Assembly: GCA_013336035.1 (NCBI GenBank)
Contig: JAAXUL010000059.1
Location: 298 to 17,678 of the forward strand
Length of the DNA stretch: 17,381 bases
Direction of reading: 5' to 3'
Source of the DNA: Chloroflexales bacterium
GTDB lineage: Bacteria; Chloroflexota; Chloroflexia; Chloroflexales; Chloroflexaceae
The notes under the pieces are model-generated. The model was given only the letters and a program-made list of their open reading frames with translations, was not told where the DNA came from and ran no database searches. A program made the translations under genes and the position numbers. The stretch's first letter is position 1; each line of letters starts with the position of its first letter. Of the stretch, positions 7,961 through 16,160 are shown piece after piece.

Positions 7961-8872
7961 TTACTTTTTGCTGGCCCGCACCACGCGGTCACGGCCAGAC
8001 AGATCCTGGTGGACGCTGACCGTAGCCTCGGGGAGCGCGGCGCGCAGCAGATCGGCCACGAGCGCCCCCTGCCACGCCCCGATCTCGAGCAGAACGGCGC
8101 CCCCCGGGCGCAGGTAGGCGGGGGCGATAGCCAGCAGACGTCTGTAGATCGCCGCGCCGTCGGGCCCGCCGTCGAGCGCGAGCCACGGCTCGTGGGCGCG
8201 CACGTTCGGCTCGACCTCGGCGAGGATGGTGTAGGGCGGGTTGCTGACGAGCAGATCGACGGGCTCGGGCAGCGGCGCCAGCAGGTCGCCGTGGAGCAGC
8301 CGCACGCGCCTGTCTAGCTCATAGCGCTCAACATTGCGCCGGGCTGCCGCGAGGGCCGCCGCCGACAGGTCTGTCGCATAGACGATGCTCTTGGGCAGGT
8401 GGCTCGCTAGGGCGATGGCGATGGCCCCGGTGCCCGTGCCGATGTCGGCGATGATAAGGGAAGGAGGGCTGTCGGCGGAGGGCGAAGCTTCGGCCTGCCC
8501 CGCCCGTCCTCCGTCCTTCGCCCTTCGCCTTTCGTCTAGCTCGCGCGCAGCCTCAAGCGCCAGATCGACGAGCAGCTCGGTCTCGGGGCGGGGCACCAGG
8601 GTGTCGGGGGTGACCTCGAGTGCGAGGCCGTAGAACTCTTTGTGGCCGGTCAGATAGGCGATCGGCTCGCCGGCGGCGCGGCGGGCGAGCAGGGCTGCGA
8701 AAGCGGCCGTCTGCTCGCCGGTGGGCCGCTGCTCGCGCTCGGCGAGGAGGCGCGCCCGAGGCCAGGCGAGGACGTGGGCGAGCAGCAGCTCGGCGTCGAG
8801 ACGGGCGGTAGGGCTGGCGGCGCTCAGCTCGGCTGTGGCGGCGCGGAGGAGCGCGCCTACTGTCGTGGGCAT
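7961..8872 (-). CDS. prmC: Peptide chain release factor N5-glutamine methyltransferase PrmC
   Basis: 303 residues from ATG 8872. PrmC uses S-adenosylmethionine to methylate the glutamine of the GGQ motif of release factors in the cytoplasm. A helical N-terminal domain (1-75) binds the substrate. RPETE (95-99), the SAM-binding DIGTGTGAIAIA (about 143-154) and the catalytic NPPY (211-214) are all present. Between RPETE and the SAM motif is a polar insertion of about 20 residues (RRRAKDGGRAGQAEASPSAD, near 115-135) absent from E. coli PrmC (277 residues) and encoded by an inverted-repeat element. An upstream start at 8929 is open but would translate a hairpin repeat. No SD is visible before ATG 8872. 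Confidence 0.93.
   Translation of the reverse strand: MPTTVGALLRAATAELSAASPTARLDAELLLAHVLAWPRARLLAEREQRPTGEQTAAFAALLARRAAGEPIAYLTGHKEFYGLALEVTPDTLVPRPETELLVDLALEAARELDERRRAKDGGRAGQAEASPSADSPPSLIIADIGTGTGAIAIALASHLPKSIVYATDLSAAALAAARRNVERYELDRRVRLLHGDLLAPLPEPVDLLVSNPPYTILAEVEPNVRAHEPWLALDGGPDGAAIYRRLLAIAPAYLRPGGAVLLEIGAWQGALVADLLRAALPEATVSVHQDLSGRDRVVRASKK
8474..8529. repeat. Inverted repeat inside prmC
   Basis: The arms at 8474-8487 and 8516-8529 are 14 bases long with a single non-Watson-Crick pair (8478 with 8525), separated by 28 bases. The region encodes the extra linker of PrmC and keeps the frame. The sequence style, GGCGAAGGGCGAAG-like blocks, is that of intergenic repeats rather than of coding DNA, which suggests an in-frame insertion of a small mobile repeat. 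Confidence 0.5.
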
Positions 8873-8898
8873 AGGGGGGTAGCACTCGGGATCGGCAC

Positions 8899-8918
8899 GG
8901 GGAGGGCAAGCCCTCCCC
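8899..8918. repeat. Perfect hairpin between spoVR and prmC
   Basis: GGGGAGGGC (8899-8907) and GCCCTCCCC (8910-8918) pair perfectly over nine bases with a two-base gap. On the plus strand five A residues follow, so on the minus strand a T-run precedes the stem. It therefore does not look like an ordinary minus-strand terminator for spoVR. It lies 27 bases upstream of the prmC start and is probably another intergenic repeat. Confidence 0.5.
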
Positions 8919-8954
8919 GAAAAACCCATCCCTCACAACCAGATTGTCCGACCA

Positions 8955-10460
8955 CTAATCGATCCTTCGCTCGGTGAAGTCGCTGCCGTCGAATGAGAGC
9001 AGGCGCTTCTTCTCGTCGATGATCGTCTCGAGGTGGATGGGGCGGGTCCAGATCTTATGCAGATTGCGCATCGTGTCGCGCGCGTAGTCCATCTTCAGGT
9101 CCACGCCCTCGTGGCGATGGCGCAGGTACATCTCGCCGCGATTGTTGTAGTTGCCGTCCTCGACGTAGATGAAGGGCTGGCCGAAGTTGGTCAGGCGGAA
9201 GAGCAGCTTCTCTTTGATCTCGCGGAACTCGCGCGAGGCGATCTCGTAGAGGTCGGTGTCGCGGTTGTAGCGGAAGGTGAAGAGTTTATTGTCGATCACG
9301 AACTCGGGGGAGAGGAACTCGTCGATGAAGGTGACATCGTTGTAGAGCTTGCGGATCTCGAAGATCTTCTGGCGGCCCAGCCCGAGGCCGCGGTCCCAGA
9401 TCTTCTTCTCCCGGATATCCTCGCACTCATCGTACTCTTTGCCGAACTTGCCCTTGTTCCAGCGGTCCTCGACATCGCGCAGCAGCTCGAGGCCCAGCTT
9501 GTAGGGGTTGAGGCGCCCGCCGCCCGTCGCGACGATGCCCGAGTGCAGATCGGCGAACGAGATTATCTCTGAGGCCGAGGCGACCTTCTGGGTCATGATC
9601 GTGGAGTGCCAGAACGAGGCCCAGCCCTCGTTGAGGATCTTGGTCATGCCCTGGGGGGCGAAGTAGTAGGCCTCGTCGCGCACAATCTCGAGCACGGTGT
9701 GCTGCCAGCGCTCGAGGGGCGCGTAGTTCATCAGGAAGAGCAGGATGTCCTTCTGGGGGTTCTCGGGGAAGCGCCGCTGCTTCGCCCGCTCGGCCTCGAG
9801 CTTCTTGCGCTGGAGCTCGAGGTACTCGGGCGGGTTAATATAATCGCGCATGTACTCCCGCTCGACCCTGAGGCCCTCGACGGTGTCGGGCTCATCCTCG
9901 CCGACGATCGGCTTATGGCTCTGGGCCTCGGGGCGGCGGATGTAGGGCGAGTGGTAGTCGATCAAGTTCTCGAGTGACAGGCAGGTGTCGATGAAGTCCT
10001 CGACCAGGTCGTAGCCCACGCGGTCGACGATGCGCTGGATGCGGGTGGCGTGGTTGGCCATAACGTCGAGCATCTTACGGTTCGTGTGGGCGAACCACAT
10101 ATTATGCTTGAAGAAGTCGACGTGGCCGGTGACGTGGGCCATGACCATCTTCTGGGTCACATCCTCGTTGCCCTCGAGCAGGTAGGAGTACGAGGGGTTG
10201 GTGTTGACCACCATCTCGTAGATCGTCGCCCCCGCCCAGATGTGACCTTTGAGCAGCTGGTCGAAGTCCATGCCAAAGCGCCAGTGAGGGTAGCGTGTGG
10301 GGAAGCCGCCGAAGGCGGCCGTCTCATAGAGGGTGCGGTAGTCGAGGACCTCGTAGATGATCGGGAAGAAGTCGAGCCCATAGTCGCGGGCGATCTGCTC
10401 GATCTCCTCGCGGGCGGCCTCTAGCTGCGGGGGCAGGCGGGTGCTCTTCATAAAGCTCAT
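8955..10460 (-). CDS. spoVR: SpoVR family protein (YcgB-like)
   Basis: 501 residues, the usual length of the SpoVR family. Biochemical function is not established; B. subtilis SpoVR acts in spore cortex formation, while E. coli YcgB is a stress/stationary-phase protein genetically linked with YeaG and YeaH. The N-terminal half has a histidine-rich segment AHVTGHVDFFKHN with H109, H113, H119, then H125 and H137. The family landmark NEGWASFWH lies at 277-285. Highly charged helices (ELQRKKLEAERAKQRR) lie at 215-230. There are no membrane segments or signal peptide. ATG 10460 has no free SD; a hairpin sits just upstream (10465-10498), and ATG 10451 is an alternative. It follows yeaH by 48 bases. 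Confidence 0.95.
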   Translation of the reverse strand: MSFMKSTRLPPQLEAAREEIEQIARDYGLDFFPIIYEVLDYRTLYETAAFGGFPTRYPHWRFGMDFDQLLKGHIWAGATIYEMVVNTNPSYSYLLEGNEDVTQKMVMAHVTGHVDFFKHNMWFAHTNRKMLDVMANHATRIQRIVDRVGYDLVEDFIDTCLSLENLIDYHSPYIRRPEAQSHKPIVGEDEPDTVEGLRVEREYMRDYINPPEYLELQRKKLEAERAKQRRFPENPQKDILLFLMNYAPLERWQHTVLEIVRDEAYYFAPQGMTKILNEGWASFWHSTIMTQKVASASEIISFADLHSGIVATGGGRLNPYKLGLELLRDVEDRWNKGKFGKEYDECEDIREKKIWDRGLGLGRQKIFEIRKLYNDVTFIDEFLSPEFVIDNKLFTFRYNRDTDLYEIASREFREIKEKLLFRLTNFGQPFIYVEDGNYNNRGEMYLRHRHEGVDLKMDYARDTMRNLHKIWTRPIHLETIIDEKKRLLSFDGSDFTERRID

Positions 10461-10464
10461 GAGA

Positions 10465-10498
10465 AGGTCGTGGGCGAGCCAGGCTCCCCCTACGACCT
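10465..10498 (-). promoter_or_regulatory. Hairpin covering the spoVR ribosome-binding region
   Basis: AGGTCGT (10465-10471) pairs with ACGACCT (10492-10498), and inner GAGCC (10476-10480) pairs with GGCTC (10482-10486). In the mRNA the stem ends four bases before ATG 10460, and the only SD-like purine run, AGGGGGAG (10492-10485 read on the minus strand), is inside it. Translation of spoVR may therefore be restricted, or depend on ribosomes arriving from yeaH. Confidence 0.45.
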
Positions 10499-10508
10499 CC
10501 CCTTCATC

Positions 10509-11618
10509 CTATTTCCCTTTACCCAGGAAGTCCTTAATCGTATCGTAGACGTCGTCCCGCTCGGCGATCTCGGAGATAACGATGCGCTCGTCGCTGCCCA
10601 GGTACTCCTCGAGGTCGTGGGCGAAGCGCCCCGAGCCGTACAGCGAGCGGACCTGCCCGTAGCAGAAGAGGTTGACCTTGGGCAGCAGCTCTTTCTTGAG
10701 CAGGTCGATGCACTCGCGGGTGTCGCCGCCGCCCCAGTTGTCGCCGTCCGAGAAGTGGAAGGGGTAGATGTTCCACTCGGTGGCGGGGTAGCGCTCGTCG
10801 ATCAGCCGGTTGCAGAGCTTGTAGGCCGAGGAGATCTTGGTGCCGCCGCCCTCGCGGATGTGGTAGAAGGTCTCCTGGTCAACCTCTTTGGCCGCCGCGT
10901 CGTGGACGATGTAGCGGATGTCGATCTCTTTGTACTGCGAGCGCAGCCAGGTCTCGATCCAGAAGGCGGTGATGCGGACCAGCTCCTTCTGCTCGGTGCC
11001 CATCGAGCCCGAGACGTCCATCATGTAGATAATGACGGCGTTGCTCTCGGGGAGCATTGTCTCCTTCCAGGAGCGGTAGCGCATATCGTCGCGGATCGGC
11101 ACGACGATCGGGTCGATGGAGTTGTAGTCGCCGGCCGAGATCTGGCGGCGCAGGGCCTCGCGGTAGGTGCGCTTGAAGTGACGCAGCGAGTTGGGGCCGG
11201 TGCGGCGGATGCCGCTGTACTTGTCCTTCTCGCTGACGATGTTCTTCTTGCCCTTGGGCTGGATATTAGGCAGCTGCAGCTCTTCGCCGAGGATCGCGGC
11301 CAGCTCGTCGAGCGAGACATCGACCTCGAGGGTGTGCTTGCCGGGCTCCGAGCCGGCCTGGCCCTGGCCCTGCTGCCCATCGCCCTGGCCGATCGGGTCG
11401 CCTACGTCGCCGTCGCCCTGGCCCACGCCGCCGCCCTGCTTAGCGCCGTAGCGAAACTGGGGGATGTCGATCTGCGGCACAGGGATAGAGACGAAGCGCT
11501 TCCCCTGGCGCCCGATCATCTCCCCGTGGGACATGTACTTGCGCAGATCTTTTTTGATCTTGCCGCGCACGATCTGGCGGAAGCGCCCGAGGTCGCGGTC
11601 AACACGTTTCATGGACAT
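10509..11618 (-). CDS. yeaH: DUF444 / YeaH family protein with VWA domain
   Basis: 369 residues of the YeaH (DUF444) family. The basic N-terminus (MSMKRVDRDLGRFRQIVRGKI) and SIPVPQIDIPQFRYG are family landmarks. A Gly/Gln/Asp-rich flexible linker follows (62-92). The C-terminal half is a von Willebrand A domain with a complete MIDAS metal site: D201-V-S203-G-S205, T260 in EGGGTKIS, and D291 in HFSDGD. YeaH proteins work with PrkA/YeaG in nutrient-stress responses. A VWA protein next to a P-loop ATPase recalls MoxR-VWA and chelatase pairs, so a role as adaptor for PrkA is a reasonable inference. A second ATG at 11612 is an alternative start; neither has a strong SD. It is cytoplasmic, with no membrane segment. 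Confidence 0.95.
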   Translation of the reverse strand: MSMKRVDRDLGRFRQIVRGKIKKDLRKYMSHGEMIGRQGKRFVSIPVPQIDIPQFRYGAKQGGGVGQGDGDVGDPIGQGDGQQGQGQAGSEPGKHTLEVDVSLDELAAILGEELQLPNIQPKGKKNIVSEKDKYSGIRRTGPNSLRHFKRTYREALRRQISAGDYNSIDPIVVPIRDDMRYRSWKETMLPESNAVIIYMMDVSGSMGTEQKELVRITAFWIETWLRSQYKEIDIRYIVHDAAAKEVDQETFYHIREGGGTKISSAYKLCNRLIDERYPATEWNIYPFHFSDGDNWGGGDTRECIDLLKKELLPKVNLFCYGQVRSLYGSGRFAHDLEEYLGSDERIVISEIAERDDVYDTIKDFLGKGK

Positions 11619-11633
11619 AAGCGTTGAAGGCCC

Positions 11634-11700
11634 TCACTCCCCACCCCCCTCTCCCGCATGCGAGAGAGGGGGGGCCGCGACCACGGCGGGGGTGGGGGGG
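11634..11700. repeat. C-rich/G-rich intergenic repeat between prkA and yeaH
   Basis: A CCTCAC-like start is followed by a hairpin with arms 11644-11653 and 11664-11673, then a G-rich block ending at 11700. The 14-mer ATGCGAGAGAGGGG (11658-11671) is identical to 391-404, so it belongs to the same dispersed family as the element after ccmF. It fills nearly the whole 85-base gap within the prkA-yeaH-spoVR cluster and could lower read-through or stabilise mRNA ends. Confidence 0.55.
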
Positions 11701-11703
11701 CTC

Positions 11704-13791
<2,088 letters not shown>

Positions 13792-13894
13792 GTACTCATC
13801 CTCCTGCTGAGGGCCTCTGCCTTGCCGCGAGCCCACCTCGCGGGGAGACAGCTAGGCCGCCGCGCGGCTCGCGCCGTGGGCCTGGCGTTCGGGT

Positions 13895-13930
13895 TAACGT
13901 GCGAACTGCGGGCGGTAGTTGCTAACGTGC
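13895..13930. repeat. Direct repeat TAACGTGC in the prkA leader
   Basis: TAACGTGC occurs at 13895-13902 and again at 13923-13930, 28 bases start to start. The spacing is close to, but not exactly, a multiple of the helical turn. The copies may be binding sites for a regulator of either divergent gene, or sequence of a structured leader RNA. An 8-mer pair within 420 bases is suggestive only. Confidence 0.35.
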
Positions 13931-13937
13931 TGTCTGG

Positions 13938-14037
13938 GATCTCTAGCTTCGCGGTGTCGCGCAGATTGCGTATAGCATGGAGCCCGGGGGCAACGCCAGG
14001 GTGACCCCCGCGACACTGCGCTATACAGCTTTAGATC
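13938..14037 (-). promoter_or_regulatory. Structured 5' leader of prkA, possible cis-acting RNA with pseudoknot
   Basis: This lies within the untranslated leader expected from the promoter at 14082-14110. Pairings seen are: GATCT 13938-13942 with AGATC 14033-14037; AGCT 13945-13948 with AGCT 14027-14030; GTGTCGCG 13954-13961 with CGCGACAC 14009-14016; GTATAGC 13970-13976 with GCTATAC 14020-14026; and a central hairpin of 13985-13990 with 14005-14010. The third and fourth helices cross, so together they make an H-type pseudoknot, or they are exclusive alternatives. The first two helices close the whole element. I recognise no known riboswitch or ncRNA family. It contains no convincing reading frame. 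Complementarity is directly visible; that it acts as RNA is inferred. Confidence 0.5.
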
Positions 14038-14081
14038 TCTGGGAGTCTTCGTGAGGAGTGCCTGATAGTTCAGGTGCAAGC

Positions 14082-14110
14082 ATTATAACAATGCGCCATA
14101 GGCGCGTCAA
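14082..14110 (-). promoter_or_regulatory. Sigma-70-type promoter for the prkA operon
   Basis: On the minus strand TTGACG (14110-14105), a 17-base spacer and TATAAT (14087-14082) match the housekeeping consensus at 11 of 12 positions. Initiation is expected near 14075, giving a leader of about 285 bases before prkA ATG 13791. The spacer includes the dyad GGCGC-to-GCGCC. It is the best promoter in the window. Confidence 0.75.
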
Positions 14111-14146
14111 GGATTTTATGTCTTGTGCAGTCGCTCCTCCGGCTAC

Positions 14147-14162
14147 CAGAGGTTTCCCTCTG
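14147..14162. promoter_or_regulatory. Perfect dyad over the -35 region of the flavoprotein gene
   Basis: CAGAGG (14147-14152), TTTC, CCTCTG (14157-14162) is a perfect 6-4-6 inverted repeat. It covers the position where a -35 element would lie for the -10 at 14178-14183, so a bound regulator could activate or block that promoter. The regulator is not identified. Confidence 0.4.
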
Positions 14163-14174
14163 TGACGCCAAATG

Positions 14175-14183
14175 TGCTATAAC
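14175..14183 (+). promoter_or_regulatory. Extended -10 promoter of the flavoprotein gene
   Basis: TGC-TATAAC (14175-14183) is an extended -10 with one mismatch from TATAAT. No convincing -35 is seen; a dyad occupies that place. Transcription would begin near 14190, followed by AAAGGGG (14198-14204) as SD for ATG 14212. It is arranged divergently from the prkA promoter 65 bases away. Confidence 0.55.
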
Positions 14184-14211
14184 ATTCCGTGAACGCGAAA
14201 GGGGACTGGCG

Positions 14212-15459
14212 ATGCGGATCGTGATCATTGGCGGTGGCCCGGCGGGGATCGAGGCGGCGCGCGCGGCGGCGCCCCACGCGGATGTCACTCTGGTGGGCGA
14301 TGGCCTGCCCGGGGCCTGGAGTCCGCTGGCGGGTCGGACATGGCTGGCGGCGGCCGTCGCGGGAGAGCGCGACCTCGAGGCGATCAGCGCGCGGGCCACC
14401 CGCGCGCTCGAGGGCTGGCAGGCCCGCTGCGCGGCCGACCTTGCCGCTCTCGACGTCGACCTGCTGCCCGGGCGCGGGCGGCTCGACGGGTCGAGCGCCG
14501 TGCTTGTCGAGGCGGCCGACGGCTCCCGCTCGCGGCTCGATGCCGACGCGGTGATCATCGCCGCCGGCGCGACCCTGGCTCTGCCGTCCTCGCTGGCCCC
14601 CGACGGCGAGCGCGTGCTGGCCGCCGAGGATCTGGCCGGGCTGCGCACGCTGCCCGCGCGCGCCCTGGTGGTCGGCGATGGGCCGATCGGCTTCGAGCTC
14701 TGCCATACCCTGAGCCTGCTCGGCACCGCGGTGACCTGGCTCGTGCCCGAGGAGTCGCCGCGGAGCGGGGTTGCCTCCGAGGTGGACGGCTACCTGACGC
14801 GGCTGCTCGAGCGCCAGGGCGTGCGCGTGTCGTCGAATAGCCGCGTGACGCGCCTCGCCGCCCGCCTGGACGGCGTGACGGCTGTGACGGCGAACGGCGA
14901 TCGCCACGGCGCTGATGTGGCGCTCCTCGCCTTCGGGCGACGCCCCGACCTCGATGCCGTGGGGCTGCCCGCCGATAAGGCCGCCGTGGATGTGTACGGA
15001 CAGACGAAGCTGCACGGGGTCTATCTGGTCGGCGATGCGCTGGCGCCCGTCGCGGCCAGCGTCGCCCAGGCCCAGGCCCGCGCCGCGGCCCTGCACGCCG
15101 TCCGCCGCTCGAGCGAGCCCGCCGATGTCCACGATATTGTGCTCGCCTTTATGGAAGGGCCGCAGGCGGCGAAGATTGGGCGGCTGACGACCGAGGGCGC
15201 CGCCGGCAGCGTGACCGTCTCGCTGGCCGATAGCCTGGCGGCCCATGTGATGGACGCGACCGATGGCTTCCTGACCCTGGCATGGGACCACGGGGGCCGC
15301 GTCGCGGGGGCGGTCGCGGTGGCCCCCCGCGCCGCCGAGATCCTTGCGCCCCTGGCCGTGGCCCGGCGGGCTGGGCTGCGCATCGATGAGCTATGCGCGA
15401 TCTTCGGCCCCCACCCATCGGTGAGCGAGCTGGCGCTGATCGCCGCGCGGCGGGCATAG
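14212..15459 (+). CDS. FAD-dependent pyridine nucleotide-disulfide oxidoreductase-fold protein without the redox disulfide
   Basis: 415 residues from ATG 14212, with an AAAGGGG SD. The FAD-binding GGGPAG is at 7-12, NAD(P)-binding GDGPIG at 155-160, the second FAD contact VYLVGDA near 270-276, and a C-terminal dimerisation domain follows from about 305. H401 and E406 (GPHPSVSE) match the His-Glu pair of lipoamide dehydrogenase, mercuric reductase and transhydrogenase SthA. The CXXXXC pair expected near 38-48 is absent: the sequence reads AWSPLAGRTWLAA. So it cannot act as a classical disulfide reductase; an NAD(P)H-dependent transhydrogenase, quinone reductase or oxidase role is possible. It is divergent from prkA and 107 bases upstream of the sigma factor gene, probably transcribed separately from it. 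Confidence 0.88.
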   Translation: MRIVIIGGGPAGIEAARAAAPHADVTLVGDGLPGAWSPLAGRTWLAAAVAGERDLEAISARATRALEGWQARCAADLAALDVDLLPGRGRLDGSSAVLVEAADGSRSRLDADAVIIAAGATLALPSSLAPDGERVLAAEDLAGLRTLPARALVVGDGPIGFELCHTLSLLGTAVTWLVPEESPRSGVASEVDGYLTRLLERQGVRVSSNSRVTRLAARLDGVTAVTANGDRHGADVALLAFGRRPDLDAVGLPADKAAVDVYGQTKLHGVYLVGDALAPVAASVAQAQARAAALHAVRRSSEPADVHDIVLAFMEGPQAAKIGRLTTEGAAGSVTVSLADSLAAHVMDATDGFLTLAWDHGGRVAGAVAVAPRAAEILAPLAVARRAGLRIDELCAIFGPHPSVSELALIAARRA

Positions 15460-15495
15460 GGCGCGGTAGCCTCGGGAAAGACGAAGACTGAGCCT

Positions 15496-15523
15496 TTATT
15501 AGCCGCGCCCGTAACTTTACTAT
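15496..15523 (+). promoter_or_regulatory. Possible promoter of the sigma factor gene
   Basis: TTATTA (15496-15501), a 16-base spacer and TACTAT (15518-15523) give a weak sigma-70-like match (3/6 and 4/6). GTAACT at 15511-15516 could instead be an ECF-type -35, but no matching -10 is convincing. The site lies 43 bases before the GTG start of the sigma gene. Confidence 0.3.
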
Positions 15524-15566
15524 AGGGTCCTCCGTTTCTTCTGGCAATTGAGCATAAGGGGGGGCT

Positions 15567-16127
15567 GTGGCAGGCTGGGAGGCTAATCTCAGCGAGGTCC
15601 TTGCCAGGGCACAGAGGGGCGACCAGCGCGCCTTTGATCTGATCTACCATCGGTTCGCCGACCCGCTCTTTCGCTACATTTACGCCCGTAGCGGGGACGC
15701 GAGCCAGGCCGAGGAGTTGCACGGCGATCTGTGGCTGCGGGTGGTTGAGCGTCTGGGCAGCTTTCGCCCGCCGCCAAGCGGGGTCGATGCGGCCTTCGCC
15801 GCCTGGCTCTACAGGATCGCCTATAACATGGTGATCGACAGCGTGCGCCGCCGCGGCGGCCCAGGGGTGTCCCTCGATATTGAGATCGTCTCGCACGACC
15901 CCGCACCTGACGAGCAGATTATCGTTGCCAGCGAGGCTGAGGCCCTGCACGCCGCTATCGAACGACTTACGCCTGACCAGCGCGAGGTTGTGGTTATGCG
16001 CTTCTTCGAGGAGCGGAGCAATGCCGAGGTGGCCGCCCTCACTGGCCGCAGCGAGGGGGCCGTCAAGGTGATGCAGCACCGGGCCCTGAAAACCCTGGCC
16101 CGACTCCTCGGCATCGAGCGACAGTAA
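15567..16127 (+). CDS. RNA polymerase ECF-type sigma factor (sigma-70 family)
   Basis: 186 residues from GTG 15567, with AAGGGGGGG just upstream. Sigma region 2 covers about 20-95 (FDLIYHRFADPLFRYIYARSGD, AEELHGDLWLRVV, FAAWLYRIAYNMVIDSVRRR). Region 4 covers about 130-182 (LTPDQREVVVMRFFEERSNAEVAALTGRSEGAVKVMQHRALKTL), a helix-turn-helix that reads -35 elements. There is no region 1 or 3, as is typical of ECF factors. It directs RNA polymerase to a small set of promoters, probably on an envelope or stress signal. The next gene begins 33 bases after the stop, in the same frame, and encodes a membrane protein likely to control it. An autoregulatory promoter cannot be demonstrated. Confidence 0.93.
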   Translation: MAGWEANLSEVLARAQRGDQRAFDLIYHRFADPLFRYIYARSGDASQAEELHGDLWLRVVERLGSFRPPPSGVDAAFAAWLYRIAYNMVIDSVRRRGGPGVSLDIEIVSHDPAPDEQIIVASEAEALHAAIERLTPDQREVVVMRFFEERSNAEVAALTGRSEGAVKVMQHRALKTLARLLGIERQ

Positions 16128-16160
16128 AAGCAGCCCAGGAGTGTGAAAGCGCCTGTTCGT

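Noticed and set aside
8873..8929. Longer PrmC start at 8929
   Set aside because: The extra 19 residues would be translated from a perfect hairpin repeat and do not resemble the PrmC N-terminus.
13792..13836. Longer PrkA start at 13836
   Set aside because: It lies upstream of the strong AGGAGG site that serves ATG 13791, and the extra residues are not like the PrkA N-terminus.
13894..14079. 61-codon frame with TTG start in the prkA leader
   Set aside because: No SD, rare start codon, composition unlike a protein; the region is better explained by base-paired RNA structure.
14143..15291. 382-codon minus-strand frame opposite the flavoprotein gene
   Set aside because: No motif; the plus strand has FAD and NAD(P) motifs, promoter and SD.
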